64,000 bases of DNA from Sipunculus nudus. Its lineage: Eukaryota; Annelida; Sipuncula; Golfingiida; Sipunculidae. Positions within the stretch are counted from its first letter, which is position 1. Each line of letters opens with the position of its first letter. Below, in pieces: positions 21,992 to 34,300 of the stretch. The position numbers and the translations under genes are program-made. The DNA lies in NCBI GenBank assembly GCA_026874595.1, contig CM049311.1, positions 32,135,176-32,199,175 on the forward strand, written 5' to 3'. The notes beneath the pieces were generated by a model. It worked only from the letters and a program-made list of their open reading frames with translations, made no database searches and was not told where the DNA came from.

Positions 21992-24869
21992 GAAAAATAA
22001 ATAAAATTGACTGTATTCTATTTTCAATCTTTTCTGCGCGCACACGAGAGATGTTAGGTCGTATGTTGACCACCTTTTTTCTAACCTGAGGAGGTATCTA
22101 TCAGGAGGTGGAGGATTACTGTGGGCAGAAGGTATCTTCCCTCGAGAATATTCTGTTAACGTATGTTTCGCAAAACTGTTTCTCTTAATTGTAAAAGATT
22201 TATGTAGCATTAACCTTGACCAATGCCATAAAGTACCTGTGTTTCACTATTTCAGGTTTATTTATATACTTTTCTCTGATCATCCATTGAAAATTTGAAA
22301 GACTTTTTGTTTATTAACATTTTAGGGTCCTGTGGACTCTTTATAAGAAACCACAAGAATAGTGAATTCCGAGTTTCTTATTTGCTTTAATAGACTGGGT
22401 CTGACTAACACAAGAAGGTTACGAATGAAGCGTCAAAGTTTCTCTACCTTTAATGTTTTATTCTATACATTCTTGTACATAAGAGTCAACATACCCATAT
22501 GAAAATCAGAAATAAGTCAAGATTGATATACGAGTATGATGATGTTGGGTCGACTGATTCTTGATCTTGGGTGTCATTTCATCTTTTTAGAATTGCAAAA
22601 TATACGTAGTCGCATTACAAATTGCTCTCAATCAATATACTTTTTAAGGATCTATTCGTACAGGCTACTTTAAATCTCACATCATAAAATGAAAAGGCAT
22701 TCCAGCTAAGAAGCTTTATTCTGATCAGCAGCTTTTCATGGGCTAAAACATATATCAGTTTTCCTAATATTTTACTACAATCTATGCATATCAAGTTATC
22801 CCCTTTACTATGGTGAACGAAGGAGTCACCTAAATAATATCCTATCAATTAATTTTGTTTAATTTCAATACAACCAGATACAAGTGATTGTAAACATGAT
22901 ATATATCAAATCTCATGGTATGTAATTATACATTATGTAAATATTCATTAAAATGTAAAATAAAGAAATTCAACTTCAAGACTGTGTAATTAGTTACATT
23001 CAAAGGACTTCAATATTCTGTCAAATAACCGACTATAATCAGATCAACAAAACGCCCAAAACAGAGTTATCAACTGTGAGTCTTTGATACATATATATAT
23101 ATGACAAGTATTATTGTAACACAATATAAAAGAAAGCAGAAAGCAATCACATGTTCTGTAGAATGATCGGACTTGGATAAACAGTAGTCAACAATGTTTT
23201 TTATTATATGCTGAGTTTGAGCCTGCAGGTGGCAGCATCAAAGTTGGAGACCATAAGTGCTAAATAACAAAGTTTTTTTTCTACACTAAGGAAACAAAAC
23301 GCCAAAGAATTATCAGTGATCAAGCGGAACAGCTGTAAATCTTAATTCTGAAAGTGCCTACAGACATTCTACTGCTCTTCCGGATATTTGACAAGATATA
23401 ATGATCTCCTGGTAGTTTCTCTATTAGGTGTTAACGCCTGTAAATTATCTTGGAATCCAATAAATGATTCTCGTTTTGGTGGTAGGCCAACTGTTGTTTT
23501 GGAAGAACAGATAGTAGGTTGTCATTAGTAAAAAGAAATAATGCCATGGCTTTTGAACACTTGAGAATGCGTTTGTGATTCTGCAACTAGATCAATGGTA
23601 ATGGGACCAACGAAGTCGTCAAACGCTCTATGTCGCTCGTTTGTTGGTGATAATAATCGTATCCTATCAGGTTCTTCCCTTTCTGCTCTGTGTCACGCAG
23701 GCGTCCGAGATCTCCTCTCGTGTAACCGATGCTTTGTATAGCAAACTTTTTGCTGATTTTACGAACACCAGGGTGCACACAGAAGCAAGAACTGTAATCA
23801 CACCAATAAGTTCGCCATATTGCGTCGTGCACCTATCTCCAAATTTTGAACATGCGGATATATACCGCTCTCTAATAGCACCGTTTCCGACACAGGGCAA
23901 AGATCAGGTGTCACATGTTTGGTGTTTGAAGCTGGATTCCGAATACGACACCACGCTCCCATTGTATCACATTTCTTGAATATATCCATACAAGGATACA
24001 TAGAATGCACAGGCTGTGTTTAAGTCTTGATCGAAAGTTTGCAAAATAACGCTAGTCATCTGGAAGAGTTGTAAAACTTTATCCCACAACATGACCGTAA
24101 TTCCTGTTTTCAACTTCGTCATGGCTGGAAGTGGTCTCAAGTCGCGGGGCCCATTAAAGCGCCGGGCCCGTAGCATTTGCTACTGTTGCTACTATGTTAA
24201 TCCGGCACTGACAGGGAGGATGGTAGACTCATAACAACTCCCTCCCCTCTTCCGGAAACGTCGTTTATATCACACTCGTTATTCACATTCATCATCACTC
24301 ATTCAATCATTCAGAGCCTTGTTTCAAATTATATTAAAAGTTGATATCGCCTAATATTTTTCAGTGAAGTTCAGTGACTTAAACTGGAATGTCGGAATAT
24401 TAGTTGAGATAATTTAAAAATTAAAATTTTTTTAGAAAAATTAATAAAGTGTTTGCGGAGGTATGCGCTCTGTGAGTGCTTAATAATTTTTAGACGGCCC
24501 GGGGATTGGTTCTTTTTTTTTTATCAAATTTAAACAGAGCTTGCATTTCGATATTGGTATAATAGGTATATGTTCTCGCAACAGTAAGACAGAATTGACA
24601 AAAAGTATGCACTTTAATTTCTTTTTCTATGAATTTCTCATCCATTATGAAGTGGCGTGCACATTGAATGTTATTGGGAAGTTGTTTGTCTTTCCTTCTG
24701 TAAGTTTGCTCCTTTTTGCCTTCTGTTTATGTTTCGGCATAAAAAGGGTTTTATATCGATGGTCATCTTCTTTAATGAAATTGCATGTAAAGATTAAATT
24801 CAGGTGAGATTTGATTGTTGCATGATCTAAAGAGTGGTGTGGATGCAGATGAATTTTGTGTTTTTAGAC
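21992..24869. other. Intergenic, no gene recognised
   Basis: AT-rich. Overlapping open frames on both strands at 23.6-24.1 kb have somewhat higher GC but show no motif, conserved repeat or splice-compatible partner exon. Confidence 0.4.
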
Positions 24870-25082
24870 CAGGCGAGGATTCAGGATTTTTTGCAGGGAG
24901 GGGTCAACGGATGTCATGCATAAAAATTATCTAAAAAAATGTCGTTGGTTGAGAGCAGAGGGGGGTCACGACCCTCAAACCCCCCGTCATGCATAAGATT
25001 TGTCTAAAAAGGTCATTGGTTGAGAGCAGGGGGTCTCGACCAGCCCCCCCCCCCCCCCCCCCTCCATCTGGATCCGTGCCTG
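24870..25082. mobile_element. Short MITE-like element, GGATCC-terminus family (copy 1)
   Basis: Ends CAGGCGAGGATTCAGG and (right, reversed) CAGGCACGGATCCAG are inverted repeats matching copies 2 and 3. The interior has an approximately 100-bp internal duplication (tcatgcata..atctaaaaa..gttggttgagagcag twice) and a long poly-C run. Non-coding. Confidence 0.6.
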
Positions 25083-25240
25083 TAGTAGACATCTGTCTTT
25101 CCTGATGGAATCGACACAGGCCAATGCTAACAACAATGCACTGATGGCAGCTAGTCAGTTGATGCTGACACGGGTTGCCATAAGTTGTACCCTTTCGTCA
25201 ACTTATAGGTTATTACAGGCACTACTAATAGCTTGAAGAG

Positions 25241-25428
25241 CAGAAGCGGGTCCAGGGGGTCCGGACACATCCCTTTTTCATCCGCTGAAGCTTTTTTAAG
25301 GGTTTCAGACATAATTTTACGGCCTGGACCCTCATTTCCGGACCTGGTGATCTTTTTGTAGGGTTTTCATTAGTCCTCTTTGGTTGGACCCCCCCCCCCC
25401 TTTTTCCTAAATTCTGGATCCGCCCCTG
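25241..25428 (-). mobile_element. Short MITE-like element, GGATCC-terminus family (copy 2)
   Basis: Left CAGAAGCGGGTCCAGGGG and right GGATCCGCCCCTG. The interior (ggtccggac, cccttaaaaaa-like, ttttcc.aaatt) matches the 42.5-kb copy in reverse orientation. Non-coding. Confidence 0.7.
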
Positions 25429-26155
25429 AAGACCAACCCACTAATATCCCTATAACACAATTAAGTGCAGGGGGCACTGAGCAAATCAGAACATTTTCCA
25501 ATAATTAGATTCTAAAGGCCTTTAATTACACCGGAGTGTTTCAATCAAACTAATATGTGTATTTCAGAAGTGAGAGAAGTGTGTTCCTGGTTTTATTAAC
25601 AAGTGGGCTGCTGCTATAGGTCCAGACCCGCGCTATGAGCCTCGCACTGACACTGCCGGACACATCTATATGGGAGCCATTTCTCAGGCACTGAATATCG
25701 GACCTACGAGAACATATGCTATCGTTCCGGCATTAAGTTATAAATATAAATAATATTTAATTTTAATTTTAACACTTTATGCAGGAATTACTAAAACTTG
25801 GAGAATACGCATATATATATAGATCCGGAGAATTGCCAATTAAATTACCAAAGGATTTTCCTAAAATGTGACAGAAGTGAACTGCTTGATTTTAATTGAC
25901 CATGACCTAAGCAAGTTTTAAATATATGTACTCACAGATTAATGTTTAAACAAAAGACCAATATAAGTATATATGTTCATTGTTTATATGTTTGAGATGA
26001 TTTCCATATCTGATTTTTAATGAAAATATAATTATCATAGGCCTACTCGATGTTAAACATGTTAAGAAATTAATGAAAACTGATAAATATGATTTCTGGT
26101 TGCATGTAGGTCTATAATTTTAAAGTTTGTCTATAAATTGAATTGAGTATTACTC
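25429..26155. other. Intergenic, nothing recognised
   Basis: AT-rich non-coding DNA without paired repeats or coding motifs. Confidence 0.4.
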
Positions 26156-26500
26156 ATAATTCTGATGTCTGTACCCAGACGGCATGCATACATCGGCCCG
26201 ACAGGGGCCCAATGTGTACAGTTTCATCGGCCCCATGTGCCAAACCCACATGGGGCCCCTCAGTTTTTGCACCCGGGCCCCCATGTGGGCGCGATGTGGG
26301 TCCCGTGTGGGCAAACATGTGGGTCCTCTGTGGGTAAGACGTGGGGCCAATTTTATTTCATACTGGAAAGTTGACCTTCGGGTTGCACGTGGGTCCCATA
26401 TGGGCAAACACACTGGCCCATAATAGGTAGAATGTGCATGGGGCCAATATTATTAAGGGTTTGGTCCACGGGCCCCATGGGGGGGGGGGGGGGCTCATAT
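26156..26500 (+). repeat. GC-rich palindromic repeat (GGCCC/CCCATATGGG type), copy 1
   Basis: Dense with short palindromes such as CCCACATGGGGCCC, GTGGGTCCC and CCATGGGGG, in sharp compositional contrast to the AT-rich surroundings. It starts with acccagacggcatgcatacatcggccc, written here in parts as acccagac..catg.a.acatcggccc, which recurs reversed at the 30.8-kb copy. Non-coding; probably the core of a dispersed element. Confidence 0.65.
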
Positions 26501-27875
26501 GGGTAAAAAGGTTGTTTCAATGTAATGTTTCTCCTTATTATTATTATTTGATTAATCAATATTTTATCGATCAACAGTTTACACTACCACTAAATTGTCT
26601 TTCTCTGTATGGTTTTATATATAGAGGTATTAAAACCAATCATGAATGGTGTTTCTTGGCATTGGCAAATCCACACAACAAATCCACAATTTTAAAAAAG
26701 ATTTATTAAAAAAAACACACATGGTTAAATAATACCTATTCACCACAGCCAATATCCTCCGCCCTTTAAAAACTAATAGTTATGAGTTCCCAAAACGCTC
26801 GTACACATATTGACTTTCATGCCCGTTGTATTTTTTACAAGACAATAATGATGGCACAAAGGACGCATGTCACATTGACTCTTGTCATCAACTGGAATAG
26901 CTGTTCTCTGTTGAATATTGACCTATCACAGTCATAGTGAACTTTCTGGCCATATTTTGGATTATTTGTCTCACAGAAATTAAGTGCCAGGTAAGACAAT
27001 TTTTTTTTTCACTTGGTAGTCGGAGGAATGACTCCTGCAACCTAGTGGCTCCTTTGTATAAAAATATATCCCGGAAAACATGTCGACATGGGTACTGGTA
27101 CAGACTACACGTGTTTATTTGATAGAGGCCTGTCAAATTATCCAAATTTTGCTTTTGTCAGATGATTGACGCTTTACAATGCTTATGGTCACCTGATTGG
27201 TTGCTCGTTAGTCCAATGCTTATGATTATTCATTGAATGAATATGCAATTACGGTCACATAGAGTTCATGAATTAAGCCATCTAGCTGTGAGCGTCTTCC
27301 TCCTCCTCCTCCCTTGTCACTCCTTGTCCCCCGTTAGCTCCTTGCTTTAATCTCGCCTGTCTCCCGCCTTTCCTGTCACGCGCATTCCTTAACCACTTCT
27401 TCATTGTATCTTCAACTTCGGATTTTGTGGCCCCCCTTTGGGTCTTTCGCACAGCAGCTGTCAAAAAATATTTATTTTTTGTATGGGATGGTTCAATAAT
27501 ATATTTTTAAAATGTGACATATTGAGAAACTGTAACATTTCAAACACAGTATATATTCAGTAATTCTTTTTTACTTACTTATTTAAGATTAATTTGGAGT
27601 TTCATATGAATCATATTTATACAGATAAATAAAACTCATTTTATTTTAATTATATATATTTTAAATATGTATTTTGGCAAAAAAACATATTTATTAAACG
27701 TTTCATATTTAAACATATCTATATATGGCTAGGTTATTTTATATTTATATAATGCCCCTGCATGTTCAATACTGAAACAAATCGTATATTTTTATTATTA
27801 ATAAAATCATTTAATGTGATGCATATATGATAATACATGATTCAGATTATTTTTCATATGGACATTCTCCGCATA

Positions 27876-27939
<64 letters not shown>

Positions 27940-28061
27940 GTGTGTGTGTGTTGATATGCGTGTTCTTCTATTCATATTTAACCATTTAAAGTTTATCTAA
28001 TGTTCAAAACACAATGAAGGCTGCATGCATGCTTGCAAAATGAACCTTGCTGATTAATAAA
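26501..28061. other. Intergenic with an (AT)n microsatellite
   Basis: AT-rich, with a long TA run at about 27881-27932 ending in a short (TG)n. No gene recognised. Confidence 0.5.
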
Positions 28062-28427
28062 GCTGTGTTTCCATGTATCCGCAAATCTCGTACGTCTCGT
28101 ACGCAAAATATCGCAACCCTCTTTTTAAGATGAACTGTTTCCATGCATACATTTTAACGTGCTCCGCATGCGAATCCGCCAAAACAGACCGCATCGATGG
28201 GAAAAATGCCTACATTTCCCTACAGTGCCCCGGCGCTAGGTGAGACGAGACATATTGACCTTCTTCCTGGCTGTCGTCCTTGCAGTTTCAAAAGAGGCAC
28301 GCGATAGCAAGGGTATTCGAAAAAAAACGTATAAGTACTTATGGAAACATTTTTTGCGGACTGTGCACTATGGAACGTACGTACGTCTTTTGCGGATCCG
28401 ATTTTTGCGGATACATGGAAACACAGC
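28062..28427. mobile_element. MITE with about 24-bp perfect terminal inverted repeats
   Basis: GCTGTGTTTCCATGTATCC.. begins at 28062 and its exact reverse complement ends at 28427. The subterminal regions (cgtacgtctcgtacg and cgtacgtacgtctttt) are also partly inverted. No target duplication is clear. 366 bp, non-coding. Confidence 0.75.
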
Positions 28428-29079
28428 AGTTTTACTTTTCGGTTTGATTGAATACACCGCTTAGCACATTCGGTTAATAGTGATTTGATTTTTTCTGCAA
28501 TTGTGGATTCTTTGCAATCACGAAGAATATTATTGTAGTGAAGGCAATACACTGTATAACAGTGAATAATGAATATTTGACAGATCCTGTGTGAGTTATA
28601 CGAGTCTCCTATAGGTCTAAAATAATGTCATAGAATCAAATCTTACAAATACATTTGTACGATGCATGATTGAATATATTATAAAGTGATTCTTGTGTTC
28701 TTAGTAATTAAAGGCCTATATCAATCTTGTGGGACAGACACTTGCATGGGCAATCTTGTTTATTATATAGGCTTTTTATATGAAAAGTAGATTTTTTATA
28801 TTGCATGTTATATTGATTTTATTTAAAGAAGCGTGCTAAATGAAGTTTCACAAATGGTGTGGGGTGTGTAGGAAATAAGCGAGGCTTTTTATGTCTTGCA
28901 TGAATAAATCTATATAAATGCATAAGAGAATTCCCCGTTCTTCCATTTTGAGATATATAGTTTGAGCTAGGGTGCTGATATTTTTTTAAAGAAATAATAC
29001 ATCTTTGAGTGAATATTCAGGGGACCAATATTCAGTTGAATAAGATGACACCCTTTTCATACATGGTATGATTAATGCT
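28428..29079. other. Intergenic, nothing recognised
   Basis: AT-rich spacer between two MITE-like elements. Confidence 0.4.
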
Positions 29080-29386
29080 GCGTTTACCGGGAACCCGCGC
29101 GGTATGTGGCAAGAGGCACTCGGTAAAATGGAATTCTCATGAATAGGAGAATTGGATCCGCATATACCGCGCGCGGTAAAGCACCCAATGGCTATGGTTA
29201 CCATATATATTTATATATACATGTTTATGTAATCTACGGATGCAGTGCGATTATGCGGGTTTTTACATCATCGGGCCTATATCTCAGTGTTTATCGCCCG
29301 CCCGATAAATGCTCCACGCGAATCTATACCGCATTACGCATATACCGCGTTCTGCTGCCGTAATCCCAATACCGACCGGTAAACGC
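29080..29386. mobile_element. MITE-like element with GCGTTTACCGG termini
   Basis: GCGTTTACCGG at 29080-29090 and CCGGTAAACGC at 29376-29386 are perfect inverted repeats. The interior has many cgcggta / taccgcg palindromes. About 307 bp; no clear target duplication. Confidence 0.65.
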
Positions 29387-30524
29387 CTCTTTTTACATAT
29401 CGCACCTAAACATGGAATATGTATCTATGAGTTGCATGAATATGGATAGAACTTGGGTTTAATGTGTGACAATTTTCCTGATTTGATGTGCTATTTATTA
29501 CCATATAGTAGAAAGATATATTATCCGGTTTGGTGTACGAAAATAAAATATTTTATGATGACTGGTCAAAACAGACTTTGTTCACAAGTGAAACATTCTG
29601 TACAACAACAAAAATCCCTTTTCCTCCGTTTTGCGGTCTCGTAGACACGTATTTAAGTTTGGGAGTTTAAATGTTGGGTAAGGATATATCACTCTAAGTA
29701 CATTCTGGGTACCAAATTGTAATGATTTTATACCTTGGGTAAAAGATAAATTTGGGGAAATTCTTTTTTTTTTTTTAAGTCCATAAATGTCCTAGGAGGC
29801 TAATTTTTTAGAAATAATGCATCTTTGAGTGATTATACATATGATACTGTACAAAAAATGACGTGAGTAAAATAAAAAAAAACTTAATTTTCATAATTTA
29901 ATTGACATGTTTTGTACATGTGGCACCTAACAAAAGAATATATATCAGTTTCATAATATGGGTAGAACTGGGGTTTTAGAAATAACAATTATTTTATATT
30001 TGATGTATTTGATTTGCCTGGTATGCACTTTATAATGCCATCATGTAAAAGGACTTCAGTTGACCAACTGACGTAATTAGGTCACCTGGTGCAGAGAGTA
30101 ATCACATTCACGACCAGCATTTTATCTTATAAGCTGAAGGCTTTTTTTGTTGTTGTTTGCGCGAACTTGGGATCTAAGAAACTGTCTTAGTGAAATTGCA
30201 TAAGTTATCTTTAAGTGTGACCTGTTGTCTCATAAATATATGTGTGTGTTGTTAGATAGTTAAATCCTTTTAATCTAAATAAAGTTTGTTTGAAAATGCT
30301 CATTACATACACAATTGAATCATGTAGGTACAGGGTAAAAAAGGAGAACAAAAATATGGACTTTCCAGAAATATGCATGCTTGAAATCTAAAACTCTATT
30401 TTAACAATGTTTGATGAGCTTGATGAGCTCATTCTATAAAGAAAAGACAGTTTGACCACTTTCACATAGATAATGGGACATAAAGATAGAACACAAGTGT
30501 ACATATAGAAGTGTACATAACACT
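29387..30524. other. Intergenic, nothing recognised
   Basis: AT-rich. A phrase agaaataatgcatctttgagtga near 29811 also occurs near 28990 (agaaataatacatctttgagtga), indicating a dispersed or duplicated non-coding repeat. Confidence 0.4.
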
Positions 30525-30865
30525 CATGGGACCAGCGTAGGGCCGATGTGGGCTGAAACGGTGGGCCCTGCGTGCCTTTGCCCATACCGGCCCGGCATGG
30601 GCTGCCCCTTCTGATGCCCCATTGACTTTATATAAGGCACTCATTTGATCTTTTCCTTCATAAAAGTCACTCTTGAGATATGGCATTGCCTAGGGGACCA
30701 TCATGTGTACCTTAAAGGACAAGTATTAGTGGCAGGATGGGCAGATGAGAAAGGGGCCAGCGTGGGCCCGATGTGGGCGTACCCATGCCCACATATGCCC
30801 ACATCTGCCCACCTTTTACCCATATGGGGCCGATGTGTACATGTTGTCTGGGTATATGTAGGCCT
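30525..30865 (-). repeat. GC-rich palindromic repeat (GGCCC/CCCATATGGG type), copy 2
   Basis: Inverted relative to the 26.2-kb copy: its right end reads, on the minus strand, acccagac..catg.acacatcggcccc. The interior has gatgtgggc, tgcccacat and cccatatggggcc blocks, split by about 130 bp of AT-rich DNA. Confidence 0.6.
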
Positions 30866-31352
30866 ACTTATAGCTCTTTACTTAATTGCAAATAAGTGCT
30901 AACCGGGAATGGACTAGACCATTAGCTCTGGTGCAATGTGTCCGGGTCCGGACCTCTAGACATTTCGTAACAATTATTCTTATAAATGACAGCTTTTTTG
31001 CCTAAATAGTATAAGAAACAATTAAGTTCCTGTTTTACTATGACTTTAATTTCTGGAGACTCGAACACAATGCGTCTCTGATTTAACCCACACTGAAGTA
31101 ACCATATTATAATTACCTTTAACTATTGTCCCAACATGGTATTATATAATTGGTAAAATATTTTGTACACATATTAACGTAAGCCTAACGATCATACACC
31201 GACAAACACGTACCGACCACAGACCACGGCCAACCATATTTCTGCCGACTCCGAGATATCTGTACAGCGTTCCGGTATTTGGTGAACGTCACGTTTTAGA
31301 GTACGTACGGTACCTGCGATCTTCCGTGGAAGGAGGACCAACTAATTCGAAA
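30866..31352 (+). other. Probable 5' region of TRAPPC10
   Basis: The 150 bp before the start codon are richer in GC and CpG than the surroundings (caccgacaaacacgtaccgacc to ttccgtggaagg). This suits a TATA-less housekeeping promoter and 5' UTR. No core element could be named. Confidence 0.35.
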
Positions 31353-34300
31353 ATGGAAAACAAACCGATCATAACATGTAAGCAAAGCAGTTTTCATCTA
31401 CGTTTATCTCACCAATGATAACTTTTTAATTTGTAAATTGTAGGGCGCATGATGTTTTGTTATCCGGTGGCAGAGGTAAATAAGGGGGCGGGGCTCATGA
31501 TGGGCATGTTATTCATTCATGATTGACATGACAGTTAGTGAGTTACTGTTCTGTGTTCAGACATCCAGTTGAATCACTGATTCAGGTCCAGGGACACAGT
31601 ATTCAGTTTCAAGCAAGTTTGCAGAAACTGAATCAGTTTTTGACACACGTGTTAATAATAAAAATACCTTAAAATTACCCTTTTTAAATAATAGGTCGTA
31701 TTTTGCTCCCCATGCGTTCCCACTTCATCGACATTTATGACATTGACAATATAGCTTATTTTATCGTAACCAATTATCGTTGCAAGCAAAATGGATACCA
31801 ACCCATCAGGGAGTGGCCAGAGCCAATTTTATTACATTTCATTTTGGGTGACAGATCACTAGCCGGGAAACCCGCATGCACCTACAGAACCCTGTGCCAG
31901 CAGGATGCAGCCTTGCTGCAGTCTTGCAGCGCTGACATATATATAGTAAACAATACAAGCGCTGCAGCCTCTGGCGGGGAGAGTCTATACTATCTAAGTT
32001 TGTACGGATCCGTACAGACCCTCAGACACGTATATGCCTTGTGAAGCGTGAGGACACCAAACAAACCCCACATATTATAATTGTTACAGATGCTTAGACT
32101 CCGTTGGGACCAAAACTTTTGCTGGATGATCAGCATTGATAAAGTATGGGCACTTACTCTGGATGAAGTCAGATATTGCTTCGTCTCCGTCTGGCTGATG
32201 GCGCTTTCCGGTTGGAACAACCAATAGGAAATTAGCATCATTGACAACACGCGATGTATGATGGGAAGGATGCTTATGAAAATATGGTCTATCCTAGTGC
32301 ACGGCACTGGCATTCCTGGGAAAAGCCCCCCTGAATTCATCTTTTGGATAGATTGCCCACCTAAGGCCAAAAAAAAATTAAGGTATGGTTCTCGGGCACT
32401 TTTTTTCAGAAATCAGTGCGGGCGGGCGGTATTTTATTTTTGACCTTTTTTTGAGTGTTTCGATAAAAATTCTATATGATCAGGGAAAAGCATGAAAATA
32501 ACAAATATTTTTGCTAAACAGGTAGATGCACTACATAAAATGTATTATTTATCTTCTTGAAAGATAAAAAGCAAAATAAAAACTTTTGATGCGGGGGGTT
32601 AAAATTGATGCGGGCGGTGCCTGAGAACCATACTTTTTATTTTTTTGGCCTAATTTGCATGGGATTCCTTTTCCGGCAGTGTCCAGTTGGCATGCAACAA
32701 CTGAACCCCGGTAGTTCAAAGGATAAAAAACATTTACTGGCGCACATAAAGGTGATATATCGATTTAATTTGATACATAAAAAGTTTATTTCTATTTATA
32801 AATACAAGATTGTTTCTCTATCGCACAACAAGCAGTGATAATTCATGTTACAGGTCCCTCCATGTACGGCAGGGTGAACTCTCACCACTAGACGGTCGGA
32901 CTCCATATCACAGATAAATGGAGTCCGTACGTGGCGGACTAGATGCAGCCTGGCCTGTCTTTCTGAGCCTGTGGCTTGTTCACACAGGGTGCAGTGTAGG
33001 GTTTTTCCCACATATAATACAAAACAACACAGGAATTTAAGTGTAACATCACCAAATCCTGGCTGAAAGTCTGTCTTAATTTAGAATGATTATCAGGTAT
33101 ATGCCAAAACAGTATACTGCCAGTCAATGCCCAGGATGTTTGCTTTACTAAAGATATATAGGGTTATGGGCTACTCAACTTTGCCAGTGCTTAACTACCT
33201 CCATCTCCTTATATGCGGTGACCCTAGGTACTCCCCAAGTGATATAATTACTGACGAGCCATAGGGTGAGGTCTACACCCTTGACCCGCCAGCTAGATAA
33301 GTGATGATGCCCCCTCTCTGGCCCACTGGCTATGATTTATCATACAAGCATTAATGAGTGAGTCCACTTATAGTGATGGGGCGGGGGTGTATCTATGAAA
33401 AAATATATTTAATATCCTAAAGTGTGTCCAGGGAGCTGTCAGTCAAAACAAAATGTTACAGCATTGGCTCTGCACACTCCTTGCTGGGCTGGTATCCATT
33501 TTGCTGGCAATGGATACATGGCTAAGATATAGTCTTATTTAATAATAGTACCTTAAAATATGAATGAAGGTCCCAACATATGTATACTTATTCAATATCA
33601 GATTAGTATATTATATAATTATACTTTATATTACTATATTTACTTGTTATAGTAATACCATTAATATACATGTAAGTAGACCATGAAGTATCTCTTTGAT
33701 AAATCAGAAAAAATATTTTACATAAAAAGACCAGGATTTGCTGATGGCTCATCTAAAAAACTGTTAATCTGTTTTGATCTATTTGATGTTACTTTAAAAT
33801 CTATGCAAGTTTTGTCAGTCAACATATTTGATTTTAATGTATATATAGGACTGGTGACTAAACTTTACAGCCATCAGCAGTGTTATCATTATATTGAATT
33901 TATTGGTTAGAGTGTTATGACTTATAAATATCATTTCTTTCATTGCTGTTTTTGATTATGTTGTTTTACAAAAGGCCATGGCGACCAGGTGCTGTTTTCC
34001 AAGATGCATTCCTCGCTGGTCCAGGCTTTGCCACGAGAAGCTGTTGAATGGCGAAGGTAAGACTATCCCTACTGTTAATATATAAGCTTAGCAGGAAGTA
34101 TCATTCCTGTTAAGATTAAAAATAAAGCATCCTGACTTTAATATATTTATATGTTAAAAGTATGTTCAATAATAATTGAACAACTGTACTAATCTCTTCT
34201 TACAGTTTAAGACTTCAGCAGTCAAGTAAAATATATATATTGTATATTATGTAAGATGTATATATTCCTTTCGAGAAATTGTTACACCTGTTTTTGTTGC

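Noticed and set aside
23587-24176. Overlapping open frames on both strands, possible small gene
   Set aside because: No recognisable domain, inconsistent between frames and no supporting splice sites.
32796-33011. A minus-strand frame with a C-x2-C-x12-H-x3-H pattern resembling one C2H2 zinc finger
   Set aside because: A single match in a short frame in TRAPPC10 intron 1, with an inverted repeat in the same stretch, no second finger, no linker motif and no splice partner; probably chance.
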